DNA of 64,000 nucleotides from Aquisphaera giovannonii (GCF_008087625.1 NZ_CP042997.1:6758001-6822000); one strand, 5' to 3'; positions 15,614-23,943 are shown, numbered from the stretch's first letter. Translations and numbers: made by a program. Notes: generated by a model from the sequence alone, not told the origin.

Positions 15614-15990
15614 AGTGGCTCATCATCTCCCTTGGCTTGCTGTCCAGCATCCCCATCAGCGATTGGCTCGTGGAGCAGCAAATCCGGAAAGACAGCGATG
15701 AGATTAAACGGGAATTTGCGCCTTTCGACAGAATGGTTGAGGCGCTCGCCGAACAAGAGCGGTGCGCCATTGCGGAGCGAGCCAAGAGCCCTTGTGAACG
15801 CAGGGGCGAGCCGGGCTATACGAAAGAGCAGGCTGCGGCCATGAATGACTTTGTCGCCTTCCAGCTCAAACCCAGCCCGTCGAAGATGGTCTACCGCTGG
15901 GCGAACAAGCGGGCAGCACAGATCGCGGAAGCCTATTCGCTCAGGCCGCAGGATTTGGATAAAACCGTTGACGTTAGGAAGATGAAATGA
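15610..15990 (+). CDS. Membrane-anchored or secreted hypothetical protein (126 aa)
   Basis: The protein begins MKWLIISLGLLSSIPISDWL, a hydrophobic segment that could be an uncleaved signal anchor, followed by a charged helical domain with two cysteines (ERCAIAERAKSPCERRG). The ATG at 15610 overlaps the preceding stop. Not recognised. Placement with other small membrane proteins suggests a common envelope role. Confidence 0.65.
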   Translation: MKWLIISLGLLSSIPISDWLVEQQIRKDSDEIKREFAPFDRMVEALAEQERCAIAERAKSPCERRGEPGYTKEQAAAMNDFVAFQLKPSPSKMVYRWANKRAAQIAEAYSLRPQDLDKTVDVRKMK

Positions 15991-16229
15991 CCCACACCGC
16001 CAAATTCACCACCGAGGATAAGCCCTCGGGCACGGTCTACTATCCGGCCGACCGGTTGGCGGTCGAGCTGGCCGGCGTCGCTGGATGCCGCGCGATCCCG
16101 GAAGAGCGGATGCCCTATATCCGTTCGCTAGGCCGGACGCTCGGCTTCCAGATCACCCTGCTCAACGGCGAGCCGCTGCCCCCGAAGCCAATCCCGCACC
16201 CGCGGCCTCGGCTCGATGTGGAGGCGTAG
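15987..16229 (+). CDS. Hypothetical protein (80 aa)
   Basis: This 80-residue soluble protein (MTHTAKFTTEDKPSGTVYYP at its start) ends in a Pro-rich tail and is coupled by ATGA to the gene before. Its sequence is not recognised. Confidence 0.6.
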   Translation: MTHTAKFTTEDKPSGTVYYPADRLAVELAGVAGCRAIPEERMPYIRSLGRTLGFQITLLNGEPLPPKPIPHPRPRLDVEA

Positions 16230-16230
16230 G

Positions 16231-16770
16231 ATGGCGACCTTGATGGAGAAGCTGGAAGCTCTGAAATATAGAGGAGCCAAACAGGGTTCGCATATGGAGT
16301 CCGGTAATGGCATGGTCGATGCCTGCATCGCCATCGTCCGCCAGCACGAGGCCGAGCAACCGCAGGAAGCGGTGGAGCGGGTGGCCAGGGCCATCAGCGC
16401 CTGGCGGTGGGATCAGAAAACCGACGAGCCTTGGGAGCGGCTGAAGCCATCCGTTCAACAGGCATATCGCGATCAGGCTCGGGCGGCTCTCGACGCTATG
16501 GGAGCGGGCACGGGAAGCGCACCCGATGCTCAGGGCGTGTCTGACGATCCCTTGGGAAACCTGGGGACCATTCCGCTCGGCGGCAACCCCGCCGCTCCCG
16601 CCAGCGAAGCCTTCAGTCGGGTGGAGGAGGCGTTGCGGTTCTTCAAGGGGAACCTGTTGCATGATGGCGACGACGAGAACCCCTATAGCAGCCCCACCAA
16701 GGAGCTACTCGAGGACGGATACGAGCTGGCCATGGAAGCCCTTGCCGCCCTCCCCGCGCTGAAGCCATGA
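16231..16770 (+). CDS. Hypothetical phage-type protein (179 aa)
   Basis: Translation probably starts at ATG 16231. The sequence has GNGMVDACIAIVRQHEAE and ERVARAISAWRWDQKTDEPW, then a Pro/Ala linker and a C-terminal helix. The pattern RVARAI...W...YRDQARAAL resembles short proteins scattered in phage genomes that have no known role. It overlaps the following gene by ATGA. Confidence 0.6.
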   Translation: MATLMEKLEALKYRGAKQGSHMESGNGMVDACIAIVRQHEAEQPQEAVERVARAISAWRWDQKTDEPWERLKPSVQQAYRDQARAALDAMGAGTGSAPDAQGVSDDPLGNLGTIPLGGNPAAPASEAFSRVEEALRFFKGNLLHDGDDENPYSSPTKELLEDGYELAMEALAALPALKP

Positions 16771-17039
16771 GGACGCTCTATTTGTTCGCTCTGGTCGTGC
16801 TGGTCGAGTCGGCAATCGCGGTGGCGATTTACCAGACGAGGTCGCTGGAGGCAACGAAAGCCGCCCATCATTTCGGGTGGCGTGTGGCGGGGCTGTGCGT
16901 CGACGCGGGAAGTACGGTGGCGACGCGGTGCATTGTTACTCCGGGCTTTGAAACGAAAGCACAATGCGACGATTTTCTCGGAAGAGTTCCCGCGAATTCG
17001 ATGATCGTGCGGTATTGCGAAGAAATTCCAAGCAATTAG
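16767..17039 (+). CDS. Small membrane or exported Cys-containing protein (90 aa)
   Basis: The first 20 residues (MRTLYLFALVVLVESAIAVA) form a signal sequence or membrane anchor. The remaining 70 include four cysteines (GLCVDAGS, TRCIV, AQCDDF, RYCEE), which could form disulphides outside the cytoplasm. The spacing of the last two resembles the neighbour at 17066, hinting at distant relatedness. Confidence 0.65.
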   Translation: MRTLYLFALVVLVESAIAVAIYQTRSLEATKAAHHFGWRVAGLCVDAGSTVATRCIVTPGFETKAQCDDFLGRVPANSMIVRYCEEIPSN

Positions 17040-17065
17040 AAGCAAAGATTAAGAGGAGACAGTTT

Positions 17066-17281
17066 GTGAAATGGATGCTCGTGTGCTTTTTTATAGGCGG
17101 TTGCTTCGGCAACGAACCCAAGGCAGAGAATGAGGCCAGCTTCTATACGCAGCAGGAGTGCGCGGCTGCGGCGAAGGCAAAGAACGAGCAGGTTGCTGAG
17201 GAGGAATACTTCAACGGCCCCGTCCACGTCTCATACCTCTGCGTCGAGAATCCCATCTACTCGGGGGTGCGGTATCCATGA
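17066..17281 (+). CDS. Putative small lipoprotein (71 aa)
   Basis: A GTG at 17066 behind AGAGGAG opens a 71-residue protein starting MKWMLVCFFIGGCFGNEPKA. The IGGC sequence at residues 10-13 fits a lipobox. Two further cysteines (QQECAA and SYLCVE) occur downstream. It overlaps the next gene by ATGA. Probably exported and lipid-anchored; the function is unknown. Confidence 0.65.
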   Translation: MKWMLVCFFIGGCFGNEPKAENEASFYTQQECAAAAKAKNEQVAEEEYFNGPVHVSYLCVENPIYSGVRYP

Positions 17282-17433
17282 AGCACCTCTACTGGGTCGT
17301 CCTGGCCGTACTGATCGGCTTCCTCGTCGGGGCGTACACCTACTCCCGGCCGTACGCGTCCCGACCTTGGAACGTCTACCCAACCCAGACGCCGGAAGAG
17401 CAGGACGAGCTGCTCTACTTGAACCGGGTGTGA
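17278..17433 (+). CDS. Single-span membrane peptide (51 aa)
   Basis: The protein reads MKHLYWVVLAVLIGFLVGAY followed by a polar tail (TYSRPYASRPWNVYPTQTPE). One N-terminal membrane helix is obvious. It closes the rightward run of small membrane proteins that began near 15.5 kb. Confidence 0.65.
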   Translation: MKHLYWVVLAVLIGFLVGAYTYSRPYASRPWNVYPTQTPEEQDELLYLNRV

Positions 17434-17658
17434 GCGGCGAGCGGAGCGACACAAGAGGTGGAGCGAGCCGCGAGCAGATGGAGGCGGGAAGTGAGGAAAA
17501 CCTCGGTTTCGGCTGGTTTCTTGAGCCGGTTCAGCCGCTTGCCCCGTTCCATCGGCCGTTGGGCAATCCAGCGGGGAGATGTGTGAAGCCCCCCAGTTCA
17601 GACCCTTCCTTCGGCTTTGCTGCGGCTCCTGAGTCCGACCCCTACCTGACCGGCTCAG

Positions 17659-17688
17659 GATGGGGGCTGGTTTTGCCCGGCCCCCATC
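17659..17688. terminator. GC-rich hairpin between convergent genes
   Basis: A 9-bp stem (GATGGGGGC at 17659-17667 with GCCCCCATC at 17680-17688) lies between the end of the rightward small-gene operon and the convergent gene at 17692. There is no clear T-run, so it is at most a weak bidirectional terminator. The rest of 17434-17691 shows no gene. Confidence 0.4.
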
Positions 17689-17691
17689 CAG

Positions 17692-17943
17692 TCAGGCCGC
17701 TATCTCGCCTGAGGTCGTAATCGGAGCCTTGGTGTCGAGGCTGGCTTGGCTGGCATGCCGCCTGATCTCCTCGCTCAGACGTTGCCGCAAGTAGTCGACA
17801 GGGTGGACGCCACACGGGATCTTCTCGGCGATGGCAAACTGCAGCTCGGGCAGCTTGTCGTTGGACAGGACCGAGCGCTCGACGATCTTGACCGAGACTT
17901 CAAACTTGTATTGCCTGTCGGACTGTTGTTTGGTGAGTTTCAT
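17692..17943 (-). CDS. Hypothetical protein (83 aa) beside the oriT candidate
   Basis: The 83-residue protein starts MKLTKQQSDRQYKFEVSVKI and is a mix of strands and helices with a basic C-terminal helix (RQRLSEEIRRHASQ). It is divergent from the relaxase gene across the inverted-repeat region. Small genes in this position sometimes encode relaxosome accessory DNA-binding proteins. That role is inference only. Confidence 0.55.
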   Translation of the reverse strand: MKLTKQQSDRQYKFEVSVKIVERSVLSNDKLPELQFAIAEKIPCGVHPVDYLRQRLSEEIRRHASQASLDTKAPITTSGEIAA

Positions 17944-17967
17944 GATGCCTTTCCTTCGTGGTTAATA

Positions 17968-18150
17968 GGTTTCAGGACTGGCCGAAGGCCGCGTCCCTGA
18001 AACCCTGCCACGCGGCGAGCGGCGGGGTGTGGCTGCCAAGGGATTGGGCGGCGGAGGGGTATCACCCGGGATTCCCCCTTGGGAATTTCGGGGATACCGC
18101 CGGCCAACGCTTGCGTCCATCCCTTGGCGGCCGAGGGGTTGCAGACCCCT
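17968..18150. other. Candidate origin of transfer (oriT): nested inverted repeats
   Basis: Directly upstream of the relaxase gene lie several inverted repeats. GGTTTCAGG (17968) pairs with CCTGAAACC (17996-18004). GCCAAGGGAT (18035) pairs with ATCCCTTGGC (18119-18128). Inside the latter is a 41-base imperfect palindrome from GGTATC (18058) to GATACC (18098). AGGGGT/ACCCCT follows near 18134-18150. MobF relaxases nick at hairpins of this kind beside their own gene. The exact nick site cannot be read from sequence alone. Confidence 0.5.
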
Positions 18151-18284
18151 GATACTGGTCACCGATCACCTGCCCCCGCTGCCGCATCTATGCGATAGGG
18201 ATCGAAGCCCTTCAGGGCCGAGACGCCCCGCGGCTCGGTTCACGAGAGCCCGACGGCCCTGCCGGATCGCCCTCTTCTATTTGG

Positions 18285-18312
18285 TTGACGTCCCCGGCGC
18301 ACCCTGTAGGAT
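18285..18312 (+). promoter_or_regulatory. Promoter of the relaxase gene
   Basis: TTGACG (18285-18290), 16 bases, TAGGAT (18307-18312), and a GGAG binding site two bases before the ATG at 18331. Transcription would start about 10 bases before the gene. Confidence 0.6.
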
Positions 18313-18330
18313 TCGCCCGCCCACACGGAG

Positions 18331-21096
18331 ATGCCCTTGCTGCGTACCCACTGGCTGACCAGCCCAGCAGCTGCGAAAGCCTATTACAAGTCCGCGGATT
18401 ACTATGCCGCCACCCCCGGCGAGTGGCTGGGACGCGGTGCCGAGATGCTCGGGCTGCAAGGCCCCGCGAACTACGCCGATTTCGAAAAGCTCTGCGATAA
18501 TCTCGACCCCCGCACCGGCGAGCTGCTCCGGCCCCACGCGCGCGACGACGGCCGCGTCGGGATGGACCTGACGTTCAACAGCACCAAGAGCGTCGGCATC
18601 GCCCGCGAGCTGGCCGGGGCCGGTAACGCCGGAGACCCCCGGATCGAGGAAGCCCACCGGGACGCCGTCCGCTATGCCATGTCATTCGTCGAGGCCGACA
18701 TGCAGGGCCGGGTCCGGGTTGGGGGCAAGAACGAGGACCGCACGACCGGGAACATGGTCGCCTGCCGCTTCACGCACCGGGACACGAGGATCTCGGCCGA
18801 CGATGGCCGCCCCGATATGTCTTTGCACGACCACGTCTTTGTGCTGAACACGACCCACGACCCGGTCGAGGGCAAATGGAAGGCCGCCCAGATGGGGCAG
18901 ATCAAGCACGACGCGCCCTACTACGAGGCGATCTACCACAACCGGCTGGCGTCGAACCTCCGCGAGCTGGGCTACGGAATCCGCCGGAAGGACAAGGCCT
19001 TCGAGATCGAGGGCATCTCCGACGACTTGGTGAAGAAGTTCAGCCGCCGACGGGAGTACATCAAGGCCGTGGCGGCGAAGCTCGGAATTACGACGCCGGA
19101 GGGCATGGACAAACTCGGGGCGACGACGCGGCTGGGCAAGGCCAAGGAGCTGGCCGACGACCTGAACGGCTACTATGTCAGCCGACTCACTGGCAAGGAG
19201 CGTCAGGAGCTTGCCAGTCTCAAGGGGCGGCCGTCCTACCAGAGCAACGAGCAGGAGGCGGTCCGGTACGCGATCGGCCACCTGTTCGAGCGGAAGAGCG
19301 TCGTCGAGGAGCGGCGGCTCTACGAGGCGGCGATCCGGCACGGCATCGGCTCGGTGACGCCGGAGGGCGTCAAGGCCGAGGCGAGGCAGCAGGGCCTGCT
19401 GGTGAAGGCTGGCGAGGCGACCACGCGGGAGGTGCTGGCCGAGGAGGAGCGGGTTGTGGCGTTCGCCAGGGAAGGCCGGGGGACGTGCAGGCCGATGGGG
19501 ATGTCTGCGGCTCCGCCTCGTACTCAGCCCACTGGGCAGTTTCAGAGTATCGCCGGACAGCGGGCGACCTCGCTGCCGCAGAGCAACCCAAGCCACCTTG
19601 CCACAGCTTCTTCGTCCGCGCAACCGAAACCGGCGATTTCCGATCTCTCCCCCGAGCAGGCCGCTATCGCCCGCCACGTCTGGGACTCGCCCGACAGGGT
19701 CATCCTGATCCGCGGGGCCGCCGGGACCGGCAAGACGCACACGATGAAGGCGACCATCGCCGGGATCGACCGCCCGGTGGTCGTCCTGGCCCCCTCGGCG
19801 GACGCGAGCCGTGGCGTGCTCCGCAAGGAGGGCTTCGAGGAGGCCGATACCGTCGCCCGGTTCCTGATCGACGAGAGGTACCGCGAGCAGGCCCGGGGCG
19901 GCGTCATCTGGGTCGATGAGGCCGGGCTGCTGGGCATCCGCCAGGTCCGGGCCGTCTTCGACGCGGCGGAGGAGCTGGGGGCCCGCGTCGTGCTCCAGGG
20001 CGACCGGAAACAGCACGGCTCGGTCGAGCGAGGGGCGACGCTCCGCGTGCTCGAGCAGTTCGCCGGGCTCCCCGTGGCCGAGCTCAAAGACATCCGCCGC
20101 CAGCGGGGCCGCTACAAGGACGCCGTGGCCTCGCTCGCCAAGGGTGACATTCTGGCTGGCTATGATACCCTCGACTCGCTGGGCTGGGTGAAGGAGGCCC
20201 AGGGCAGCAAGCCGCTGGTCGACGAATACATGGCGGCGCTGGACGCCGGGCGATCGGTCCTCGTCGTCGCGCCGACGCACGCCGAAGGCGACGGGATCAC
20301 GAAGGAGATCAGGTCGCGGCTCAAGGAACGGGGGATCGTGAGGGAGGATGAGAGGGATTTTAAGACACTGGCTCCGCTGCACTGGACGGACGCCGAGAAG
20401 GGCGACCTCGAACGGTTCGTCGGGACCGAGACCCTCCAGTTCCACCGCAACTCCGGCACCTTCAAGGCCGGTGACCGGGTCCGAGTCGCCGACATCAAGC
20501 GTGGAAGCTCGTACAAAAGCCCTTCGCACTTCTCTGTCTACCAGGAACGACGCTGCGCGCTCGCGGTGGGAGACACTATCCGAATCACAGCCAACGGAAA
20601 AACCGCCGACGGCAAGCACAAGCTCAACAACGGGAGCGTCTATTCTGTCGCCGGATTCACTGAGCAGGGTGACATTCTCCTCGGCAACGGCTGGACCGTG
20701 GCAGCGGATTACGGGCATCTGGCTCATGGGTACGTTGCCACGAGCCACGCATCACAGGGTAAGACTGTTGACCGGGTCCTGATCGCCATGGGCCGCCAGT
20801 CGAGGCCTGCGATCAACGCCGAGCAGTTCTACGTCTCGGTGTCGCGCGGCCGCGAGTCGGCGACGATCTACAGCGACGCACCGAGGGAGGAGCTCCGGGC
20901 GGACATCCAGCGGTCGGATCCGAGGAAGTCGGCGACCGAGCTGCTGGGCAGGCCGAAGCCGCGGCCGCGAAAACGCGACCGACTGCGGACGCTGACAGAG
21001 CGGGTGAAGACCGCGTTCAAGCAGTTGCGCGAGAAGGCCGTGGATGTTATGGGAATCGTACGCGAGAAGGAGCGCGATTATGCACGGGCAAGGTAA
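18331..21096 (+). CDS. MobF-family relaxase-helicase (TrwC/TraI-type)
   Basis: The 921-residue protein joins an N-terminal HUH relaxase to a RecD-like helicase. The catalytic tyrosines appear as AYYKSADYY (Tyr18, 19, 24, 25). The metal-binding histidines are His149 in RFTHRDT and His166/His168 in LHDHVF. Helicase motifs include Walker A GAAGTGKT (about 462-469), Walker B WVDEAG (about 527) and the C-terminal SHASQGKTVDRVLIAMGR with FYVSVSRGR. In conjugation such an enzyme nicks oriT, stays bound to the 5' end and unwinds the strand to be transferred. The coupling protein is 31 kb away. A Ser/Pro-rich linker (about 395-435) separates the two parts. All key residues are present, so it is probably active. 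Confidence 0.93.
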   Translation: MPLLRTHWLTSPAAAKAYYKSADYYAATPGEWLGRGAEMLGLQGPANYADFEKLCDNLDPRTGELLRPHARDDGRVGMDLTFNSTKSVGIARELAGAGNAGDPRIEEAHRDAVRYAMSFVEADMQGRVRVGGKNEDRTTGNMVACRFTHRDTRISADDGRPDMSLHDHVFVLNTTHDPVEGKWKAAQMGQIKHDAPYYEAIYHNRLASNLRELGYGIRRKDKAFEIEGISDDLVKKFSRRREYIKAVAAKLGITTPEGMDKLGATTRLGKAKELADDLNGYYVSRLTGKERQELASLKGRPSYQSNEQEAVRYAIGHLFERKSVVEERRLYEAAIRHGIGSVTPEGVKAEARQQGLLVKAGEATTREVLAEEERVVAFAREGRGTCRPMGMSAAPPRTQPTGQFQSIAGQRATSLPQSNPSHLATASSSAQPKPAISDLSPEQAAIARHVWDSPDRVILIRGAAGTGKTHTMKATIAGIDRPVVVLAPSADASRGVLRKEGFEEADTVARFLIDERYREQARGGVIWVDEAGLLGIRQVRAVFDAAEELGARVVLQGDRKQHGSVERGATLRVLEQFAGLPVAELKDIRRQRGRYKDAVASLAKGDILAGYDTLDSLGWVKEAQGSKPLVDEYMAALDAGRSVLVVAPTHAEGDGITKEIRSRLKERGIVREDERDFKTLAPLHWTDAEKGDLERFVGTETLQFHRNSGTFKAGDRVRVADIKRGSSYKSPSHFSVYQERRCALAVGDTIRITANGKTADGKHKLNNGSVYSVAGFTEQGDILLGNGWTVAADYGHLAHGYVATSHASQGKTVDRVLIAMGRQSRPAINAEQFYVSVSRGRESATIYSDAPREELRADIQRSDPRKSATELLGRPKPRPRKRDRLRTLTERVKTAFKQLREKAVDVMGIVREKERDYARAR

Positions 21097-21529
21097 CAGC
21101 TTTCTGGATGGGCTCCTCAACCCCACCGGACCCAAGCCGGGCACGGGGACAGGGCCCGACGCCGAGGATTCGGAGTTGCCCGCCCCAGGCTCACCGTACC
21201 TCGCCCACGCGAGGGCGGCGAACAAGCCGGTCTACGCGCTCCACTGCCTGCTGGGGGCCCAGGGGGTCAAGTCCTTCGAGTACGTCCAAAAAGATTCCCA
21301 TAGCGAGTTCCTGGCATCTGACCAGGGCCAGGTCATCCGACTCCGGTTCGCGGGCACCAAGATCTGGGAGGTCACGATCGGCGGCCTGAACCTCTGGCGG
21401 CTCTACGACCTGATCGGCCAGCACCGGATGCCGTGGATCCGGCAAAGCGACCGGGGCTTCCCGGCCGGGAAGGACGGTGAGACGCTGATCCAGGCGATCG
21501 CGATCAAGGAGATCGAGAGGGAGCAGTAG
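21080..21529 (+). CDS. Hypothetical protein downstream of the relaxase (149 aa)
   Basis: The ATG at 21080, behind AAGGAG and inside the last codons of the relaxase gene, gives 149 residues. An N-terminal Gly/Pro-rich stretch precedes a compact domain (YALHCLLGAQGVKSFEYVQK, then VIRLRFAGTKIWEVTIGGLN). Similar short proteins follow TrwC-type relaxases in some elements, so it may be a transfer accessory factor. No family is recognised. Positions 21530-21678 downstream hold no gene; a TAGAAT at 21575 could be the -10 box for the protease. Confidence 0.65.
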   Translation: MHGQGNSFLDGLLNPTGPKPGTGTGPDAEDSELPAPGSPYLAHARAANKPVYALHCLLGAQGVKSFEYVQKDSHSEFLASDQGQVIRLRFAGTKIWEVTIGGLNLWRLYDLIGQHRMPWIRQSDRGFPAGKDGETLIQAIAIKEIEREQ

Positions 21530-21678
21530 GGCGGCGAATGGTAGGAGCCCGTATCCATCGGGGCAGCCATCCGATAGAATAAGTCGCCGATTACGCCCGC
21601 CCCCCTGCGGGAGATTGTGGCGGCCGCAAGTCTTGCTGAATATTGGGCTTGCGAAGCGGCGGCGCGGAGAGACTGGCG

Positions 21679-22425
21679 ATGAGTCGGCTGGCGATCTTGA
21701 TTCATTCGGAAAACGCGGACGAGAATTCGCCGCTTCCCGGCCCTCGTAGAGACATCGAGAATTTCACAAGCTTTCTGTTGTCCCCGATGGGCGGCGCCTG
21801 GGATCCACGCGAGTTCGCGACCGAGCCCCATCCGACAATTGACCGGATGCTAGAGCTGATCGATCGTGCCAATACGGTTGATTACACTCTGATCGTGTTC
21901 TCTGGCCATGGGGGGTACTACGGCCGGAAGATGTCGATTCTCCTTTCTTATGGAGACTCGATGCTAGTCGATGACATCTACCGCCGTATCAAGACGAAGG
22001 CCACAATTGTCATCGACGCCTGCCGAAGCACCATTCGGGAAGACGTCGATCTGCGGACGCCGCAAATGGCCCAAGTTTTGACCGAAGGAACCGATCAGTC
22101 TGAGAATTATCGTGCACTCTTTGACGATTCCATCGCACGTTCGACCCAGCGCACCACGGTCGTCTATGGATGCGCAAGGGGTGAAGATGCTGTTGATACC
22201 CCGACCGGGGGATTGTTCATTTCCAACCTCTTGAACGCGGCGAGCGAATGGGCTTCGAGTCGTCGCGGCGACCGACCGCAGGTTCTGACTGGCATCGACG
22301 CAGTCTTTAGAGCTGAGCCCCGAATGAAATTATCGGGTTTCGGACAATCCCCAGCGGTAGACCCAGTCTCGGGATTCGGCATACATCCCCCGTTTGCCGT
22401 GTGGCTTCCCGCAGCCGGTCGGTAA
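21679..22425 (+). CDS. Caspase-like (peptidase C14/metacaspase) protein
   Basis: The 248-residue product has the caspase-fold dyad: VFSGHGGYY with His77 and VIDACRSTI with Cys115, preceded by an N-terminal LAILIHSENADENSPLPGP strand-loop. There is no signal peptide and no fused repeat or TIR domain, so this is a bare caspase-type protease. The start at 21679 follows GGAGAGACTGGCG. Such proteins can execute regulated cell death or process partners in bacteria. As cargo beside a relaxase it may serve in defence, addiction or superinfection control. The substrate is unknown. Confidence 0.85.
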   Translation: MSRLAILIHSENADENSPLPGPRRDIENFTSFLLSPMGGAWDPREFATEPHPTIDRMLELIDRANTVDYTLIVFSGHGGYYGRKMSILLSYGDSMLVDDIYRRIKTKATIVIDACRSTIREDVDLRTPQMAQVLTEGTDQSENYRALFDDSIARSTQRTTVVYGCARGEDAVDTPTGGLFISNLLNAASEWASSRRGDRPQVLTGIDAVFRAEPRMKLSGFGQSPAVDPVSGFGIHPPFAVWLPAAGR

Positions 22426-23205
22426 TCAATCCTCCCCCGGTGGTTGCTTCTCCACGAGTCGAAAGAGCCTGTCCGCCGTTTCCAGCTCAGCATAGTCGAG
22501 CAGACACGGGTCGGAGAGCCCATAGGGGTTGATCTCGATCAGCAAGGGCGTCTCACCGAGCCAAACGTCTACCACAATGTTCTGGACGTGCAGCTTCGGC
22601 AGGATCGATTCGAGGAACGCGAAGCATCGTGCGGCAACCGAGTCACGATCAGCGATCAGTTCCGGGAAGAAATCGCGGTACTGATACTGCGAAACCCCTG
22701 CGATGCGGCCTTCGCGGATGAAGCAACGAAACTCCTCGTGCGCCGGGATGGACCGGAACTCGCGGAGCAGCAGATAGCAGGCCGCGTCGGCGTACCGGTA
22801 TTCCGTCAGGTCGTCGAGGATGCGCATGCTCCCAAGCAGCGCGTTCGTGACCTCCTCGCCGGTCTTCAGCCGGGGAATGCCAGGGTAGTAGAAGTCCTTC
22901 GGGCTTCGTGAGCTAAGCCGGACGAAGCAACCGTCGGGGTCGAAGGCCTTGATCGCCGCATCGAGGCGTTCAGTGAGCCTGGCAAGAGCCGCCTCATCGC
23001 GGTCCCGGTCGAACATGTTCCACATCGTTTCCTGATCAGCCCGCGTCAGCTCGACCAGCTCGGTGCGGAACGACAGGTCCTTCAGAGCCTGCGGCCAGTT
23101 TTCGTATAGGCACGGGCCTACTCGCTTCAACCACTTGGCCGAGGCCGCCTTATGCTCCTCGAGCGTGGGCATACGGAGTTCGGGTATTTTGAATCCGGTC
23201 GTCAT
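22426..23205 (-). CDS. CDC123/D123-like ATP-grasp protein
   Basis: The 259-residue protein resembles the CDC123 (D123) family, whose eukaryotic member helps assemble translation initiation factor 2. Visible family traits are CFVRLSSRSPKD (93-104), EEFRCFIREGRIAGVSQYQY (158-177) and the metal/ATP-binding VVDVW (211-215) with LLIEINPYG (221-229). Prokaryotic relatives are predicted to ligate or modify proteins or peptides in mobile elements. It converges on the caspase gene with no gap between the stops and is followed in its operon order by phage-like genes. The activity here is predicted, not shown. Confidence 0.75.
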   Translation of the reverse strand: MTTGFKIPELRMPTLEEHKAASAKWLKRVGPCLYENWPQALKDLSFRTELVELTRADQETMWNMFDRDRDEAALARLTERLDAAIKAFDPDGCFVRLSSRSPKDFYYPGIPRLKTGEEVTNALLGSMRILDDLTEYRYADAACYLLLREFRSIPAHEEFRCFIREGRIAGVSQYQYRDFFPELIADRDSVAARCFAFLESILPKLHVQNIVVDVWLGETPLLIEINPYGLSDPCLLDYAELETADRLFRLVEKQPPGED

Positions 23206-23738
23206 GCCGCCCTCCCGATCGCCTCGGCGATAGCGGCCTCGACGCTGGGCGAACCGTCCGCCTCGACGTGCAGTTCCGGGTTCCGCACTTTGACGTACTG
23301 GATATAGGCGGACGCCAACTGAAGGGCTTCGAGCGGGTCGGCTGATGGATGAATCGGCCTGGTGCCCGCCGCCTCGGCGATGGCCAGTAGGCAGGCATCG
23401 ACAGCTTCCGCCATAGTGATGCCGTCTCCGACATGTGCCCGCTGCACATTATCGCAGGCCACCAGCAACCTCGCCCCCGCGTGCATCACGCGCAGCCGGG
23501 ACTCCACCTCCTCGTGCGTGCCGAACGGAATTCCGGTGATCCGCTGGAACGTTTCCTCTGTCTCCTCGCGGGAGGCGAAGTCGCCGATCGCCATGACGCC
23601 CTCGCCGGGGATGTGACCGTAGAGCGTCCAGACGTGGGCATCGTGGGGCTCGCAAACCTCGAAGTAGAAGAGGCCCGGCTTGCCGGGTTCCTCGAACCGG
23701 CGGCATGGGCTGATCTCGTAGTTGTCGAAGGGTTTCAT
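23202..23738 (-). CDS. Hypothetical protein (178 aa)
   Basis: The start at 23738 (MKPFDNYEISPCRRFEEPGK) follows AAAGGAATTCG. The N-terminal half has aromatic-rich strands (FYFEVCEPHDAHVWTLYGHI) and ends with a helical region resembling short phage proteins (AGARLLVACDNVQRAHVG). It is coupled to the ATP-grasp gene by ATGA, so the two are translated together. Not recognised. Confidence 0.6.
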   Translation of the reverse strand: MKPFDNYEISPCRRFEEPGKPGLFYFEVCEPHDAHVWTLYGHIPGEGVMAIGDFASREETEETFQRITGIPFGTHEEVESRLRVMHAGARLLVACDNVQRAHVGDGITMAEAVDACLLAIAEAAGTRPIHPSADPLEALQLASAYIQYVKVRNPELHVEADGSPSVEAAIAEAIGRAA

Positions 23739-23938
23739 AGGCGAATTCCTTTCCGTTTTGCTTCGTTGTTCAAAATGACGGCAACCGCGTCGGGGACGGG
23801 CGTCTTGCCCTTCCGCCAGTTCCAGAGCGTCTGCCGCGTGAAGTGGTGCCCGTGCTTCGCCAGGAGGGCCAGAAGCCGTGGCCGCCAATCCTCGCCCCAG
23901 AGGGCGAGGACCAGCTTGTAGAAATCGTCGGCGGTCAT
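23735..23938 (-). CDS. Small HTH protein (67 aa)
   Basis: The sequence contains LAKHGHHFTRQTLWNWRKGK, a helix-turn-helix followed by a helix (TPVPDAVAVILNNEAK). It resembles two other tiny HTH proteins in the window, at 32398 and 45186, in length and layout. The gene overlaps the next by ATGA. A local regulator is likely. Confidence 0.65.
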   Translation of the reverse strand: MTADDFYKLVLALWGEDWRPRLLALLAKHGHHFTRQTLWNWRKGKTPVPDAVAVILNNEAKRKGIRL

Positions 23939-23943
23939 CTGGA

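Noticed and set aside
18682-20748. A 688-codon minus-strand open frame inside the relaxase gene
   Set aside because: It mirrors the relaxase codons and shows no domain. The relaxase motifs on the other strand are unambiguous.
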